Source of the DNA: Prorocentrum cordatum | Taxonomy: Eukaryota; Sar; Dinophyceae; Prorocentrales; Prorocentraceae | NCBI GenBank assembly: GCA_963575745.1 | Contig: CAUYUJ010003419.1 | Coordinates: 10,001-74,000, forward strand | Direction of reading: 5' to 3' | Length of the DNA stretch: 64,000 nucleotides | Part shown: piece after piece, positions 31,971 through 41,526 of the stretch | Numbering within the stretch: position 1 is the first letter of the stretch | How the letters are laid out: the number at the start of each line of letters is the position of its first letter | Position numbers and translations under genes: made by a program | Notes under the pieces: model-generated | Database searches by the model: none | What the model was told of the DNA's origin: nothing | Seen by the model: the letters and a program-made list of their open reading frames with translations, nothing else

Positions 31971-32047
31971 TTTGTTTTTTCAGCCAAGAAGGCATGAGGC
32001 TCTGAGGCGGAGAGGCGAACGCGAGTGCGCCCTGACGGTTTTCCTGC

Positions 32048-32190
32048 CCCCCAAATCGCTGCGCGATTTGGGGGCCTTGACAATGAGGCCCACGCTGCAG
32101 CGGGAGCACCATTTTGAAACACCGAATGCGATTAGATGGTAAAGTGACCGTAAGAAACCACCATGCTTGTCCAAACCTGTTGTGAAATAA
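32048..32190 (+). repeat. Perfect 12-bp hairpin plus dispersed repeat M, copy 1
   Basis: CCCCCAAATCGC (32048-32059) and GCGATTTGGGGG (32063-32074) form a perfect stem with a 3-nt loop. The following AATGAGGCCCACGCTGCAGC ... CCATTTTGAAACACCGAA ... CCTGTTGTGAAA matches 37915-38020. No U-run follows the stem. 32191-32530 holds no supported gene. Confidence 0.6.
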
Positions 32191-32532
32191 AGCAGACGCG
32201 GAGTCATGAAGGAGAGGAGGGCCGTATGTTGTGCTCCGAGGCAGTGCAAGTTGTGCATGATAGATATGGTGCTGAATAGCGCATACTGGTCTCATCTCCG
32301 AAGTCGGTCGCCAGCCAACAGGTAGGGTCTGCCTTGCTGGTGGAGGGTAAGAGTCATCACGTGTACTACGTGTACTTGTGGAGTTGTGGAGGAGGAGGAG
32401 GAGGGGGAGGAGGAGAAGGAGGGGTAAGGGTGCCCCAGGTCTGGTGGCCGATGCTTCCGACCCAGGACACCAGGAGTGGAGGCCCAACACATGTGTGACA
32501 CACATGAGCCCATGAACTTGGAATTCTGGCAG

Positions 32533-32608
32533 CTTCGGTCGACGAACCTCGACCCCCGACCCTTGACCGACGACGGCGCGTTTGCCGACGACGACGACGA
32601 CTGGGGCG
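32533..32608 (+). CDS. Candidate acidic exon, function unknown
   Basis: After CTGGCAG the frame reads LRSTNLDPRPLTDDGAFADD then DDDWG. It meets GGCG/GTGAGA, a good GT donor. The mixed N-terminal half is more protein-like than the flanking GAC repeats, but the acidic end is repeat-like. Its phase does not match the RS-type candidate at 32851. Confidence 0.25.
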
Positions 32609-32850
32609 GTGAGATCGACAACGTCGACGATGGCGGCGGCGGCGACGGCGGCGGCGGCGGCGTCCGACGACGGCGGCAGAGACGGTGGGCTCGTCGGCCG
32701 CGGCGACCACGGCGACGGCGCACGGCGGCGACGGCGGTCGACGTCGACGACGCTGTCGACGATGCCGCCGACGTCGACGATGCCGCCGACGTCGACGTCG
32801 GCGGCGGCGGCGACGCCACGACGGCGGCGGCGGCGACGCCGGCGGAGCAG

Positions 32851-32933
32851 GATCGACCAGAAGGGCAAGAAGGCCGAGCAGCCGCCGCGCGAGCGCTCCC
32901 GCTCGCGCGACCGCGGGCGCGGTGGCGGCGAAG
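32851..32933 (+). CDS. Candidate RS/RGG-type exon of an SR-like protein
   Basis: Bounded by GGAGCAG upstream and by GCGAAG/GCGTGC (GC donor) downstream. The frame gives DQKGKKAEQPPRERSRSRDR then GRGGGEG: a basic linker, Arg-Ser dipeptides and RGG. RS domains mark splicing factors of the SR family, which also carry RRMs like those reconstructed nearby on the same strand. Flanked by GAC/GGC and GTC repeats, so simple-sequence origin is an alternative. Confidence 0.35.
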
Positions 32934-32944
32934 GCGTGCGCCTA

Positions 32945-33110
32945 GCAGACGTCGTCGTCGTCGTCGTCGCCGTCGTCTTCGCCGTCGTCGTCGTCGTCTT
33001 TGTCGTCGTCGTCGTCGTCGTTGTCGTCGTCGCCGCCGCCGTCCTCGCCGCAGACGCCGTCGTCGTCATCGCCATCGTCGCCGCCGCGTGCGTCATCGTT
33101 GTCCTCGGTT
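32945..33110. repeat. (GTC)n microsatellite
   Basis: GTCGTC and GCCGTC units. 33111-34039 is unique with a short duplication (GGTAACGGCGATGTAGG near 33652-33680) and no supported gene. Confidence 0.85.
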
Positions 33111-34039
33111 CTAGAGGTGTAAGGTCTGAGGCTTTTCGACGCTCTCTAGACCTCCGTGGGCATCAGGGGACCTCAGGGGGCCTCCAGAGATCATCTCAAA
33201 AAATCCACGTCATCGTCGTCGCCGCCGCGCCGTCGCCGTCGAGGGAGGGGGGGAGGAAGGTTAGGTTAGGGCAGCCCCGAGGGGAAGGACTCCCGAGTCG
33301 AAAACGTGCTGGGGAGATCGTGAACAGGGAACGTTTTGCCGCCCAGGCAGAGAGCGATAGCCTCTCCTCCTCCCTCCCCCCATTCGCCTCCTTCCGCCCC
33401 CCATCTATTTCTTCAACAGGTTTTGAGCACGCGCGTGTGCGCTCTACTTCTATCTAATTCAAACGACCCCGCGCACCCGAAGCGACGACAGAGCGCAACC
33501 GAGCGTTGCAAGTGATCGTCCCAGCGACCGACCCTGTGTCTGCCCCCTCTTCACTGCTGCACCGTTGGAACAGGTGCTGCTCTGACTGCCTTCTGCACCC
33601 TGGTGCTCCTTTTTCCCGTTATGTTTCCTTTCGGGCGCCTTAGACACGCTAACGGCGATGTAGGTAACGGCGATGTAGGTTTCGGTATTCTGGGAACGCG
33701 TGGCTCGGGCTTTCCTACAATGCGCTGTGTCGTTTTCGTTAAATACGTTTGCATTTGAGGAATGTAGGAAAGTGTGAATCGTGATTTCCTACAAGTTGGT
33801 TCCCAACATCACCGTTAAGCAACATCGCCGTTAGCGTGGCCTTGGAGGCGCCCGTCTTCGCCTGTCGCATCGGGTCTCGTTGCCCAGGCAGCTGGTTGCT
33901 GCACTTCCCTGGCAGCCGCGACAAGGGCCACGATGGCTTCGCGTCGCGTCGACGCAGCGGCGACCCCTGCGCGGGCACTCGAGGTTGAACGCCGCCAGCT
34001 CAGACATCCGGCTGTTCAAATTTTTCGATGCGTGGGCCC

Positions 34040-34200
34040 CGGAGGTCCAGATCACCTGCCTTTTGGGCCGGTTTTTCGTCCTGAGTCGTTTTTGTTGGCG
34101 CTCTCGAGGCCCGGCGAGGACCCCCCGAGGCCGAACAAGGACAAAGACCGCCCGCTTCATTTTTTTCGGAGCCTCGGACTTTTGGGAGTGGCCCCGAATC
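34040..34200 (+). repeat. Dispersed repeat family B, copy in + orientation
   Basis: GGGCCGGTTTTTCGTCCTGAG, TCGTTTTTGTTGGCG and CGAGGCCCGGCGAGGACC align with the copies at 762 and 54541. A further diverged segment (about 34490-34750) carries GTGAGGGTCCCGGG words of family C type. Confidence 0.45.
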
Positions 34201-34856
34201 GGCCCATGTGGAGCGACCCGGCGATCGACAGAAGCAGCCGAATCGCTCAAGGTCGAACGATATCCACGCGGTGCCAGAAAGACCAGCGCGCAGGCCGTCA
34301 CGTCACTGGCCTGCCGCCATCGGGCCCGCAGTCCAGCATCCCCCCTCCCCCTTCGTCGGGGGCAGGCGCTGTCTGCGCGATCATCTTCCCTTCCTCATTC
34401 CCTGACATCCAGCGGCGCGAACAAATCAGAGCACAGTGAAAGACCGCCGCCGTGACCCATCTCTCTGCGGCAGCTTTCGAGCTAGATCGATCCGTGAGGG
34501 TCCCGGGCGGCCCGACACAGGACCCGAGGAGGCCCGTTTCGAACTAACGTTCAAGACGCCATGCAAGACCTCAGGGATCCACAGAAGTCAAAACCCTTTC
34601 CCCACGGCCCCGGGGCCCAGCAAGGACCCCCGTGGGCCGAAGTTTGCCCCGAACCTTCTCTCGTCGTGTTTGCACGACGCGAGCATGTCCCGGTCTGGGG
34701 TGCGTTCTGGAGGGGATTGTCAGGCAGATCCAGCCGTGGTGACGAGGAGCCCCCCGGAGGCCCAAGAAGTGCAAAAAGAACGCCCAGGTCGATCCTCCAT
34801 CCTCGAACTTCCGACTTGGGAACGGACGCACGACACGAGCGCGTCCGGGGGGGCAG

Positions 34857-34930
34857 GCGCCGTCACCGTGACCATCTTCGTGGACGAGCTCTCGATGCCC
34901 AGCCGGCCCCACCTCGAGCCCTTCGCCGAG
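34857..34930 (+). CDS. Candidate RRM beta1/helix1 exon
   Basis: After GGGCAG the frame reads AVTVTIFVDELSMPSRPHLE then PFAE, resembling RRM beta1 (TIFVDEL at the RNP-2 position) and helix 1. It ends at GAG/GACCGG, a GA donor of the kind known in dinoflagellates, in phase 0. It joins in frame to the candidate at 39936 (EFGALEGV). A related but decayed sequence (GGGGGCAGGCGCTGTC) lies near 34358. Similarity to RNP-2 is weaker than at 17366. Confidence 0.3.
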
Positions 34931-35439
34931 GACCGGGAGGCGTCGTGGGCGAGAAACAATACAACGTTCCCGCGGGCGCGGCCTCCCTGGCTGGGCGCCC
35001 CTGGGCCGCGACCCTGCGGACACGGGGCGCCTTGTCGCAGAGGCCCCGCGCGGAGCGTGTCCGTGCGACCGCGCATCCGCGGGATCGCGCCCCTGAGCCC
35101 ATACCGCGAGAGGATCTACGGTGGAGGCACGCTGGAAGGAGGTTTTGCTTCCGGGCGGGGCCAGTGCGGGGCGCAGCGCAGGGTCCAGGAAAAGTCCTCA
35201 AGGCCGTGATGGGCTCCCGACCATGCCTTGCACAGAGTTAAAGGACTCTGCCGATTCGAGCCTCCGCGCTCCTTCACAGTGGCATCATTGTGTCGAGCCT
35301 CCACCGTGTGCCGGATGTGGCTACGCTCGCCGCTCGCGGAGGTGTGGGTCGACCCGCTGCTGGACGAAAGTGGTGGGCACGAGTGGCTGCAGGAGCAGGG
35401 CGCCTCCCTGTCGTCGCCGTGTGCTGCCTGCTCCTTCGG

Positions 35440-36240
35440 GGGGGGAGGCGAAGGAGGAGGGGGAGGGGGAGGGGGGGTTGGGGAGGAGGAGGAGGAGGAG
35501 GAGGAGGAGGAGGAGGAGGAGGGGGAGGAGGAGGAGGAGGAGGAGGAGGAGGAGGAGGGAGGGAGGAGGGGAGGGAGGGAGGGAGGGAGGGAGGGAGGGA
35601 GGGGAGGGGAGGGAGGGGAGGGGAGGGGAGGGGAGGGGAGGGGAGGGGAGGGGAGGGGAGGGGAGGGGAGGGGGGGGAGGGGAGGGGAGGGGAGGGGAGC
35701 GGGGGGAGGGGAGGGGAGGGGAGGGGAGGGGAGGGGGGGAGGGGAGGGGAGGGAGGGGGGCGGGGAGGGGAGGGGAGGGGAGGGGAGGGGAGGGGAGGGG
35801 AGGGGAGGGGAGGGGAGGGGAGGGGAGGGGAGGGGAGGGGAGGGCGAGGGGAGGGGAGGGGAGGGGAGGGGGAGGGGGGGAGGGGAGGGGAGGGGAGGGG
35901 AGCAGAGGAGGGGAGGGGAGGGAGGGGGAGGGGAGGGGAGGGGAGGGGAGGAGAGGGGGGGGGGAGGGGAGGGGAGGGGAGGAGGAGGGAGAGGAGGAGG
36001 AGGAGGAGAGGAGGAGGGGAGGAGAGAGCAGGAGGAGATGCGAGGAGGAGATGGAGGATGAAAAGGAGGAGTAGGAGGAGGAGGAGGAGGATGAGGAGGA
36101 GGAGGAGGAGGAGGAGGAGGAGGAGGAGGAGGAGGAGGAGGAGGAGGAGGAGGAGGAGGAGGGAGGAGGAGGAGGAGGAGGAGGAGAGGAGGAGGGGGGG
36201 AGGAGGAGGGGGAGGAGGAGGAGGAGGAGGAAGAGGAGCA
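35440..36240. repeat. About 760-bp polypurine tract, (GGA)n and (GGGGA)n
   Basis: The + strand is almost exclusively G and A from about 35480 to 36240, with only isolated C and T. The centre is a (GGGGA)n array (about 35595-35970). The tract is a strong candidate for triplex and G-quadruplex structures. Gly/Arg/Glu-rich frames across it are not genes. 34931-35439 is unique with no supported gene beyond one short frame (PLAEVWVDPLLDESGGHEW, near 35334-35390) of unclear status. Confidence 0.9.
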
Positions 36241-36589
36241 TGTTTGCTCGTCGCAGCGGCGCGGGTTCTACGCCGTGGTAGGAGGCGGCCGAGGGGCACT
36301 GCGGGGCCTACTTGGGCGCAGCAGGAGAGGAAGGCGCGTGCGCGGGGTGAGGAGGGGGCGGTGCGCGCTCAGGGCACCGAGCCATTGAGCATGTGTGCCA
36401 GCGCACGGCATGCACGACAGTCAGCTGTGGAAGCAGTCCAGGGATGTGAAGCAACACCCGAATCCAGGGGCCACGATCTCGGGAACGAGCGGAGGGAAAC
36501 ACGCCGACAACGCGACTCGTCCTGGAGGTCGATCCCTCGCCACCACGTCTGGACTCTCCTCGACATTCTGCTCGGAGCCACATCATATC

Positions 36590-36830
36590 AATCCCTCCTC
36601 CTCCTCCTTCTCCTCCTCCTCGCTCCTCCTCCTCCTCGCTCCTCCTCCTCCTCCTCCTCCTCCTCCTCCTCCCTCGTCCTCCCTCCTCCCTCCTCCCTGC
36701 TGCTCCTCCTCCTCGTCCTCCTTCTCCTCCCCTTCCTCCTCCTCCTCCTCCTCCTCCTCCTCCTCCTCCCTCCTCCTCCTCCTCCTCCTCCTCTTCCTCC
36801 TCCTCCTCCTCCTCCTCCTCCTCCCAGCAT
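36590..36830. repeat. (TCC)n microsatellite
   Basis: TCC tract, complementary to the purine tract 350 bp upstream. 36831-37914 holds repeat fragments shared with 30.7-30.9 kb and no supported gene. Confidence 0.85.
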
Positions 36831-37914
36831 GGCGGGGGGACTCGATGCGATGAAGCTCTAGGCTCGTCCTCCCTGCTCCTTTTGGGTAGGAGGGGAGAAC
36901 AGGGATGGGCAGCACCGGGGAAGGCTGGAGGGGGTGGCAGGGTTCCAGGCTCGAGGTGTGCGGTCGTCTTCGTTGGTCTTGGGGACGACGTACTAACGAC
37001 GTCCTCCCTGCCTCGGGAGAGGGGTCGTGGTTCGAGGTAGTCGGACGTTTACGTCGGTTCTCGGCGGTTTTCCAGCCTCGAGATGCCCTCCAGCAGCTGC
37101 TTCTCGCCGAGAGCGTTCCGGGAGTGCCCGGATCGTCCCGGCAGGGAGCAAGAGGGAAAGGGAAAGGGAGGAACATATACCGATACCCCTGCTCGTCCTG
37201 GAGATCCCTCGTCGCCACGCTCGGAATCTCCTCGGGATTCTGGTCAACGCGCGTTCTGGGAGAGGTTCGGGGAGTAGCGCTATCGGGGCGTTTCTTCGTC
37301 GCAGTCATCCTCCTGCTCCTTCGGGGTCAGGGGGGGAAGGTGATGGGTGGGAGGCAAGCTAGGTGCGCTCGCGCCTAAACTGACATCCTATCCCTCCCTC
37401 ACATCCCGTTCCATTGCGCTACATCTTCTTTATGCTCGGACGCGTGTCCTAGCCGACCTGCGCCTCCCACAGGAAGACCACTTCGTGTTTGGCGCAATCG
37501 GAAAAACTGGGGCTGCATCCACAGGAGGAGGAGGAGGAGGTGGAGGAGGAGGAGGAGGTGGCGGGTGAGCAGGAGGATCAGATGGAGGAAAATGATGAGG
37601 ACGAACACCAGCAGGAACTAAAGCGGAAAGATCAGGAGGAAGCGAAGGACCAGGGGAAGGCGGAGGAAGGGAAATGAGTGGGGCGACAACGGTGACGAAA
37701 GACTCGGATACAGAAAAGTTACCCGCGTTGGGGCGAGACGAACAGCAGCAACAGGAACTCGAATGCAAAGAGCGGGAGGAACATGATTACCAGGGGAAGG
37801 CGCAGGAGGGTACATGAGGGAGCTATCACGAAGCAAGACTCGGATCCAGAGAGGTGGCCCGCGTTGTGGCGAGAGCGCTCTTCTGAGCCACGAAAGCAGA
37901 GCGCCCATCCGAAA

Positions 37915-38020
37915 ATGAGGCCCACGATGCCGCGGGAACATCACTTTGAAATGCCGAACACAGTCGGATCGTAGAAACCATAAAAGACAGTCAGTGCTTG
38001 ACATCCTGTGAAAACACTTT
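37915..38020 (+). repeat. Dispersed repeat M, copy 2
   Basis: AATGAGGCCCACGATGCCGC, ATCACTTTGAAATGCCGAA and CATCCTGTGAAAA align with 32085-32190. Confidence 0.55.
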
Positions 38021-38255
38021 ATGGTCGGCAGCCTCCGCTCAGCGTGCCGCTCTGCTGGCTCTCGTGCACGCTTCGGCGCGACGCGTCGTCCACGTCCCGG
38101 TCCCCACGCGCCGACGCCCGGCGTTCTTCCCAATGCCTGCCGCCCCGCGGATCGGAGCGGCGCGCTAGCTGCTCGCGGGGCACAGCATGTCGCCGGGGCC
38201 GCCGCAGCGACGCGCTACGCAAACATTCACGACCGTAACTCAAGCAGTGGCGAAG

Positions 38256-38456
38256 CGTCCCGGCTCGCTTATAGTTCCACCAAACAATGTTCTAATAACC
38301 TTTTGTGGTTTCCACAAAATGTTCTTAGAACATTTCTGGCGGAGCTTGTTTTGTTTTATCACATCGGGTTTATGTTCTAAGAACATTGCTTTTGTTCTTA
38401 GAGCATTTTTGGGTTCTAAGAACATTTCGTGGTATGACTATAGAACTGCCGGGACG
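38256..38456 (+). mobile_element. AT-rich foldback (MITE-like) element, 201 bp
   Basis: Ends form imperfect inverted repeats: CGTCCCGGC...TATAGT..CCACCA at the left, TGGTATGACTATAGAAC..GCCGGGACG at the right. The interior repeats the palindromic word ATGTTCTTAGAACAT in several variants (38318, 38372, 38390, 38413). Far more AT-rich than its surroundings. No ORF and no second copy was noticed. 38457-38742 is unique with no supported gene. Confidence 0.6.
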
Positions 38457-38742
38457 GTCGGTCCCTGCTCAAGTAACCCCGCTAGCGGGCCCAGTTCATT
38501 GGTGACACCACCCCTGCACGGGGGACGCGTGCGCCCATCGTGGCTGGTGCCATTGCGCACCTGCCCGCGGCCGGGGCAGATTGCAGGGCAGCACCCTCCA
38601 CCCCCACGGGCGCCCTTGAAGGCGCAGTCCAATTCGATGAGCAGGTCGACCCTTTTGAATTAAGGGTGCCCTTGTGTCCTGTGTATGGCGTCACATGTCG
38701 GCTGCACTCCTCGGGCAAAGGCGCTTTTGTTTATCCGCAATG

Positions 38743-38815
38743 CTGCCCTCGGGAAAGTCTTGTGTGCTCTCGCGTGTTCTCTCTAACCAAACTCGACTGT
38801 ACGATGGAGTGACGG
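38743..38815 (+). repeat. Short dispersed repeat shared with 16790-16860
   Basis: CCCTCGGGAAAGTCTTGTG and AACTCGACTGTACGATGG align with CCTCGGAAGGGTCTTGTG and ACCTCGGCTGTAGGGTGG. About 70 bp, same orientation. 38816-39595 contains GGA, GCC/GTC and TCC microsatellites and no supported gene. Confidence 0.5.
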
Positions 38816-39599
38816 GTGCTGGGGACGGAGGGGGTCTCGCCTGAGAGGGGGGGAGAGAGAGGATCGAGGAGGAAGGGTAGGGAGAGGAGAAAGAGGAGGG
38901 AGGAGGGGAACGGGGGGGGGGGATGAGGGAGGATGGAGGCAGGACGGAAGGGGAGAGGGAAGAGGGAGCAGAGGATGGAGAGTGGAGAAGGAGGCCGACG
39001 CCGCCGCCTCCGTCGCCACTGCCGCCGTCTCCGTCTGCGCCCTCGTCGCCGCCAGCGCCGTCGTCGTCGTCGCCCTCGTCCTCGCCGCCGCCGTCGGCCT
39101 CGTCCTCCCCGCCGCCCTGGTCGCCCCCCGCCACCTGCCGCCGTGCCGCCTCCGCGCGCCGCGCCCCAGAGAGCCGCACGCCGACCAAAGTGCGCGCCGG
39201 CGCGGCACAGCCCGGCCGGGGGGCGCTGCCCAGCCGGGTGTTGCTGGCAGTGCCCCCCTGGCCCAAGGTGCCCCCAGGAGTTCCAAGGAGGCTCCCACAG
39301 CCTCCTCTTCCTCCTCCTCCTCCTCCTCCTCCTCCTCCTCCTCCTCCTCCTCCTCCTCAGGGCACCCCATCACGAGGCCCAGAGGGGCCCAGGGGGCTCC
39401 AACATGGGGCGGAGAGCGGGGGGCACCCCGGGCCAGGGGCACCTTCAGCACCCCCCCGACCCAGGATCGGCGTGACCCCAACATACTAACACTATGTGCG
39501 CGTCGCCCCCACAGGGGCGACGCGCGCACCGAGACATCTGATAGTGTAGGCGTCGTGGCGGGCGCTCTCTGGCCACACCGCTCGGGAAACGATCCACTG

Positions 39600-39918
39600 C
39601 AAGATTGGTCTACGATATGTTCCGGGTCGGGCGTGTGCCTCTCCGAGGAGGACATCTAGTGTTGGTATGTCTCTGTTCTGGAGGGAAAGAAACACACAGA
39701 CACAACGAATCGTCGATTCCCAGGAAAATATGGGAAACTATGGGAAGTGGGGGGGCAGACAAAAACCGATTGAATATGGGAGAAATATGGGGGATCTTTT
39801 TTACTTGTGTGCATTTATTTGTGTGTCCTGGGGCCCCTTCAATACTACAAGATTGGTCTACTATCTGTTCCTGGTCGGGCGTGTGCCTCTCCGAGGAAGA
39901 CATATCGTGTTAGTATGC
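39600..39918 (+). repeat. Repeat D, copy 1, flanked by 73-bp direct repeats
   Basis: The core 39679-39838 (GAAACACACAGACACA ... TGTGTGCATTTATTTGTGTG, ends TGTCCTGGGGCCCC) matches 51471-51628. Here it is bracketed by direct repeats at 39600-39672 and 39846-39918 (AAGATTGGTCTAC, CGGGCGTGTGCCTCTCCGAG, GAGGACATCT / GAAGACATAT). The structure resembles a very small terminal-repeat element or a segmental duplication. No coding capacity. Confidence 0.65.
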
Positions 39919-39935
39919 CTCCGTGCGCCCCACAG

Positions 39936-40012
39936 GAGTTCGGAGCCCTCGAGGGCGTCTTCCGGGTCCCCGACGTCGGCACGGGCGAGGAGACCGAGCG
40001 CGGCTACGCGAG
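39936..40012 (+). CDS. Candidate RRM beta2-beta3 exon
   Basis: Follows CCCCACAG and reads EFGALEGVFRVPDVGTGEET then ERGYA, matching the helix1-beta2-loop-beta3 path of an RRM (FGxLExVxRVPD..., RGYA). It ends at GCGAG/GCGGCC, a GC donor, in phase 2. In phase it could follow 34857-34930. A following exon at 51320 (AG/GTTCACG) would continue RFTTHEAAER, but the RNP-1 octapeptide would then lack two residues. The sequence following the donor is GCGGCC-rich. Confidence 0.4.
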
Positions 40013-40175
40013 GCGGCCGCGCGCGCGGCGGCCCTCCGGCGGCGGCCCTCCGGCGGCGTGCGCGCGGGGCAGCCGCGCGCCGCGGAGCCTCTGCGGCCCC
40101 CGCGGCAGCGGTCCGGCGGCCCTCGGCGGCCCTGGGCGGCGGCCGGCTGGAGGGGCAGGGAGCCCGCAAACCTTA

Positions 40176-40372
40176 TGAGGTTCCAACCTGCTTTATAGCC
40201 TTGATCACCAGAAGGAGTTTCGAGCAACGTATCGAAACTCGAGGGTGTTCACGTGTCGGGCCCTTGGAGGCGCTCGTCCGACACTGTGTCGACACTCTTT
40301 CGACACTTTTCCGGGTGCTCGAATTCATTTCTGGGACGTGGTCCTTAAGTACGATGGGAGCAACATCGCCCA
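40176..40372 (+). repeat. Dispersed repeat F, copy 1 (empty site for element E)
   Basis: GGTTCCAACCTGCTTTATAG, CCTTGATCACCAGAAGG, GACACTTTTCCGGGTGCTCG and GGTCCTTAAGTACGATGGGA align with 52505-52532 plus 52738-52889. In that copy a 200-bp element E sits after TTGAT. Here TTGATCACCAG (40201) is uninterrupted, so this is the pre-insertion state. Confidence 0.8.
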
Positions 40373-40540
40373 AACCCAGAGATCCTGGCGTCCCAATTGT
40401 TTCGAGCCGGGCGTTTTCGCTTTTTGTTTTGCGCCCCGGGGCCCTCGCAGATCGATCCGGCTCGAAACATTACGCAGGGTCTGGGGCTCCGGGCGTGAAT
40501 TTTCACGATGTTGCATCTTTTCGCTACGTCAGGGAACGGT
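40373..40540 (+). repeat. Dispersed repeat family C, copy 3
   Basis: CCCAGAGATCCTGGCGTCCC, GAGCCGGGCGTTTTCGCTTTT, CAGATCGATCCGGCTCGAAA and GATGTTGCATC(T)TTTCGCTACG align with 60700-60860 and, reversed, 60042-60215. Confidence 0.65.
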
Positions 40541-40547
40541 GTGGGGA

Positions 40548-40705
40548 CCACACTGTGTGGTGAGTCGGTGGGGGTTTCGGGGTCACCGCACGGTTTGGGG
40601 ACTTGCGTGGTTCTCCGAGGACGTTTCGGGCGATTGGGGCCTCGGAGGTCCCAAAGCCGTGTGGTGACGGGCCCTGCAATAAGGTCTTTGCGGATTTCGA
40701 GGTCG
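40548..40705 (+). repeat. Dispersed repeat H, copy 1
   Basis: GGGGACCACACTGTGTGGTG, GGGTCACCGCACGGTTTGGG, TCCGAGGACGT, GAGGTCCCAAAGCCGTGTGG and GGATTTCGAGGTC align with 61342-61507. Internal complementary words (CACCGCACGG / CCGTGTGGTG) allow hairpins. Confidence 0.65.
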
Positions 40706-40738
40706 GCGCCCCCAGATTCGAAGAACAAAATCGGCCAC

Positions 40739-40888
40739 GCGCAGAGGGGGGCAGGGGGATGGGGGAAGGCTTCTTCGAAAGAGTCTGCGTCTTGGAAGGT
40801 GCGGGCCTTGTCTGCAGATGTAAGGCCCGCGCCTTCCAAGACGCGGCCCCCTTCTGAGAAGCCTTCCCCCGTCCCCCCCCTCTGCGCG
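40739..40888 (+). mobile_element. Foldback element I, copy 1 (150 bp)
   Basis: The left arm (GCAGAGGGGGGCAGG ... GTCTTGGAAGGTGCGGGCCTT) pairs with the right arm (AAGGCCCGCGCCTTCCAAGAC ... CCCCCCCCTCTGCGC) over about 68 bp with roughly ten mismatches. The short loop is TCTGCAGATG. A relative is at 51869-52068. Non-coding; 40889-41200 holds no supported gene. Confidence 0.7.
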
Positions 40889-41199
40889 CAGCCCAAGAAC
40901 TGCATAAGCATAAACTTTCGAAGCTCCGTGCGGATTCCTGCGCCAGGGAAGCGGGTTCCCTGCGAATCCAAGAAATCAGCGCGGACCTCCAAAAGCGTAA
41001 GTTTATGCCGTGTTCTGTTCCTCTACAGATGTCCGACAACGTGTGTGTTTCTGCAACCCTGGCGGCTTGTCATTCCTTTCAGCCTTTCCGTTTGGTCGCT
41101 TTCGGGCCGGGGGGCCATCCGAAACAGTGTTTCCCAACCATCCTGTGGTGTTGGGTCTTCGTTTTGAAGAGACAGCGCCCCGCGTCTCCTCTCCTCTCC

Positions 41200-41263
41200 T
41201 CTCCTCTCCTCCTCCTCCTCTCCCCCCTCCTCCCTCCTCCCATCGCCGTCATCATACTCATCG

Positions 41264-41328
<65 letters not shown>

Positions 41329-41473
41329 TCATCATCATCATCATCATCATCATCGTCATCATCACCACCAGCATCATCATCGTCATCATCATCGCCATCG
41401 CCATTAGTTCCCAACCATCCTGTCATCATCACCACCAGCATCATCATCGTCATCACCACCAGCATCATCATCG

Positions 41474-41505
<32 letters not shown>

Positions 41506-41526
41506 GCCATCGCCATTAGTTCCCAT
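41200..41526. repeat. (TCC)n and (CAT)n microsatellite
   Basis: CAT/ATC units with an internal duplication of GCCATCGCCATTAGTTCCCA (41394 and about 41505). It abuts the 89-bp satellite. Confidence 0.9.

Noticed and set aside
30799-32142. A 447-codon + strand frame through GGA and GCGC blocks
   Set aside because: Composition follows the underlying repeats, and there is no start context, domain or conserved segment.
33258-33275. GGTTAGGTTAGGG as a telomere tract
   Set aside because: Fewer than three units, in the middle of unique sequence.
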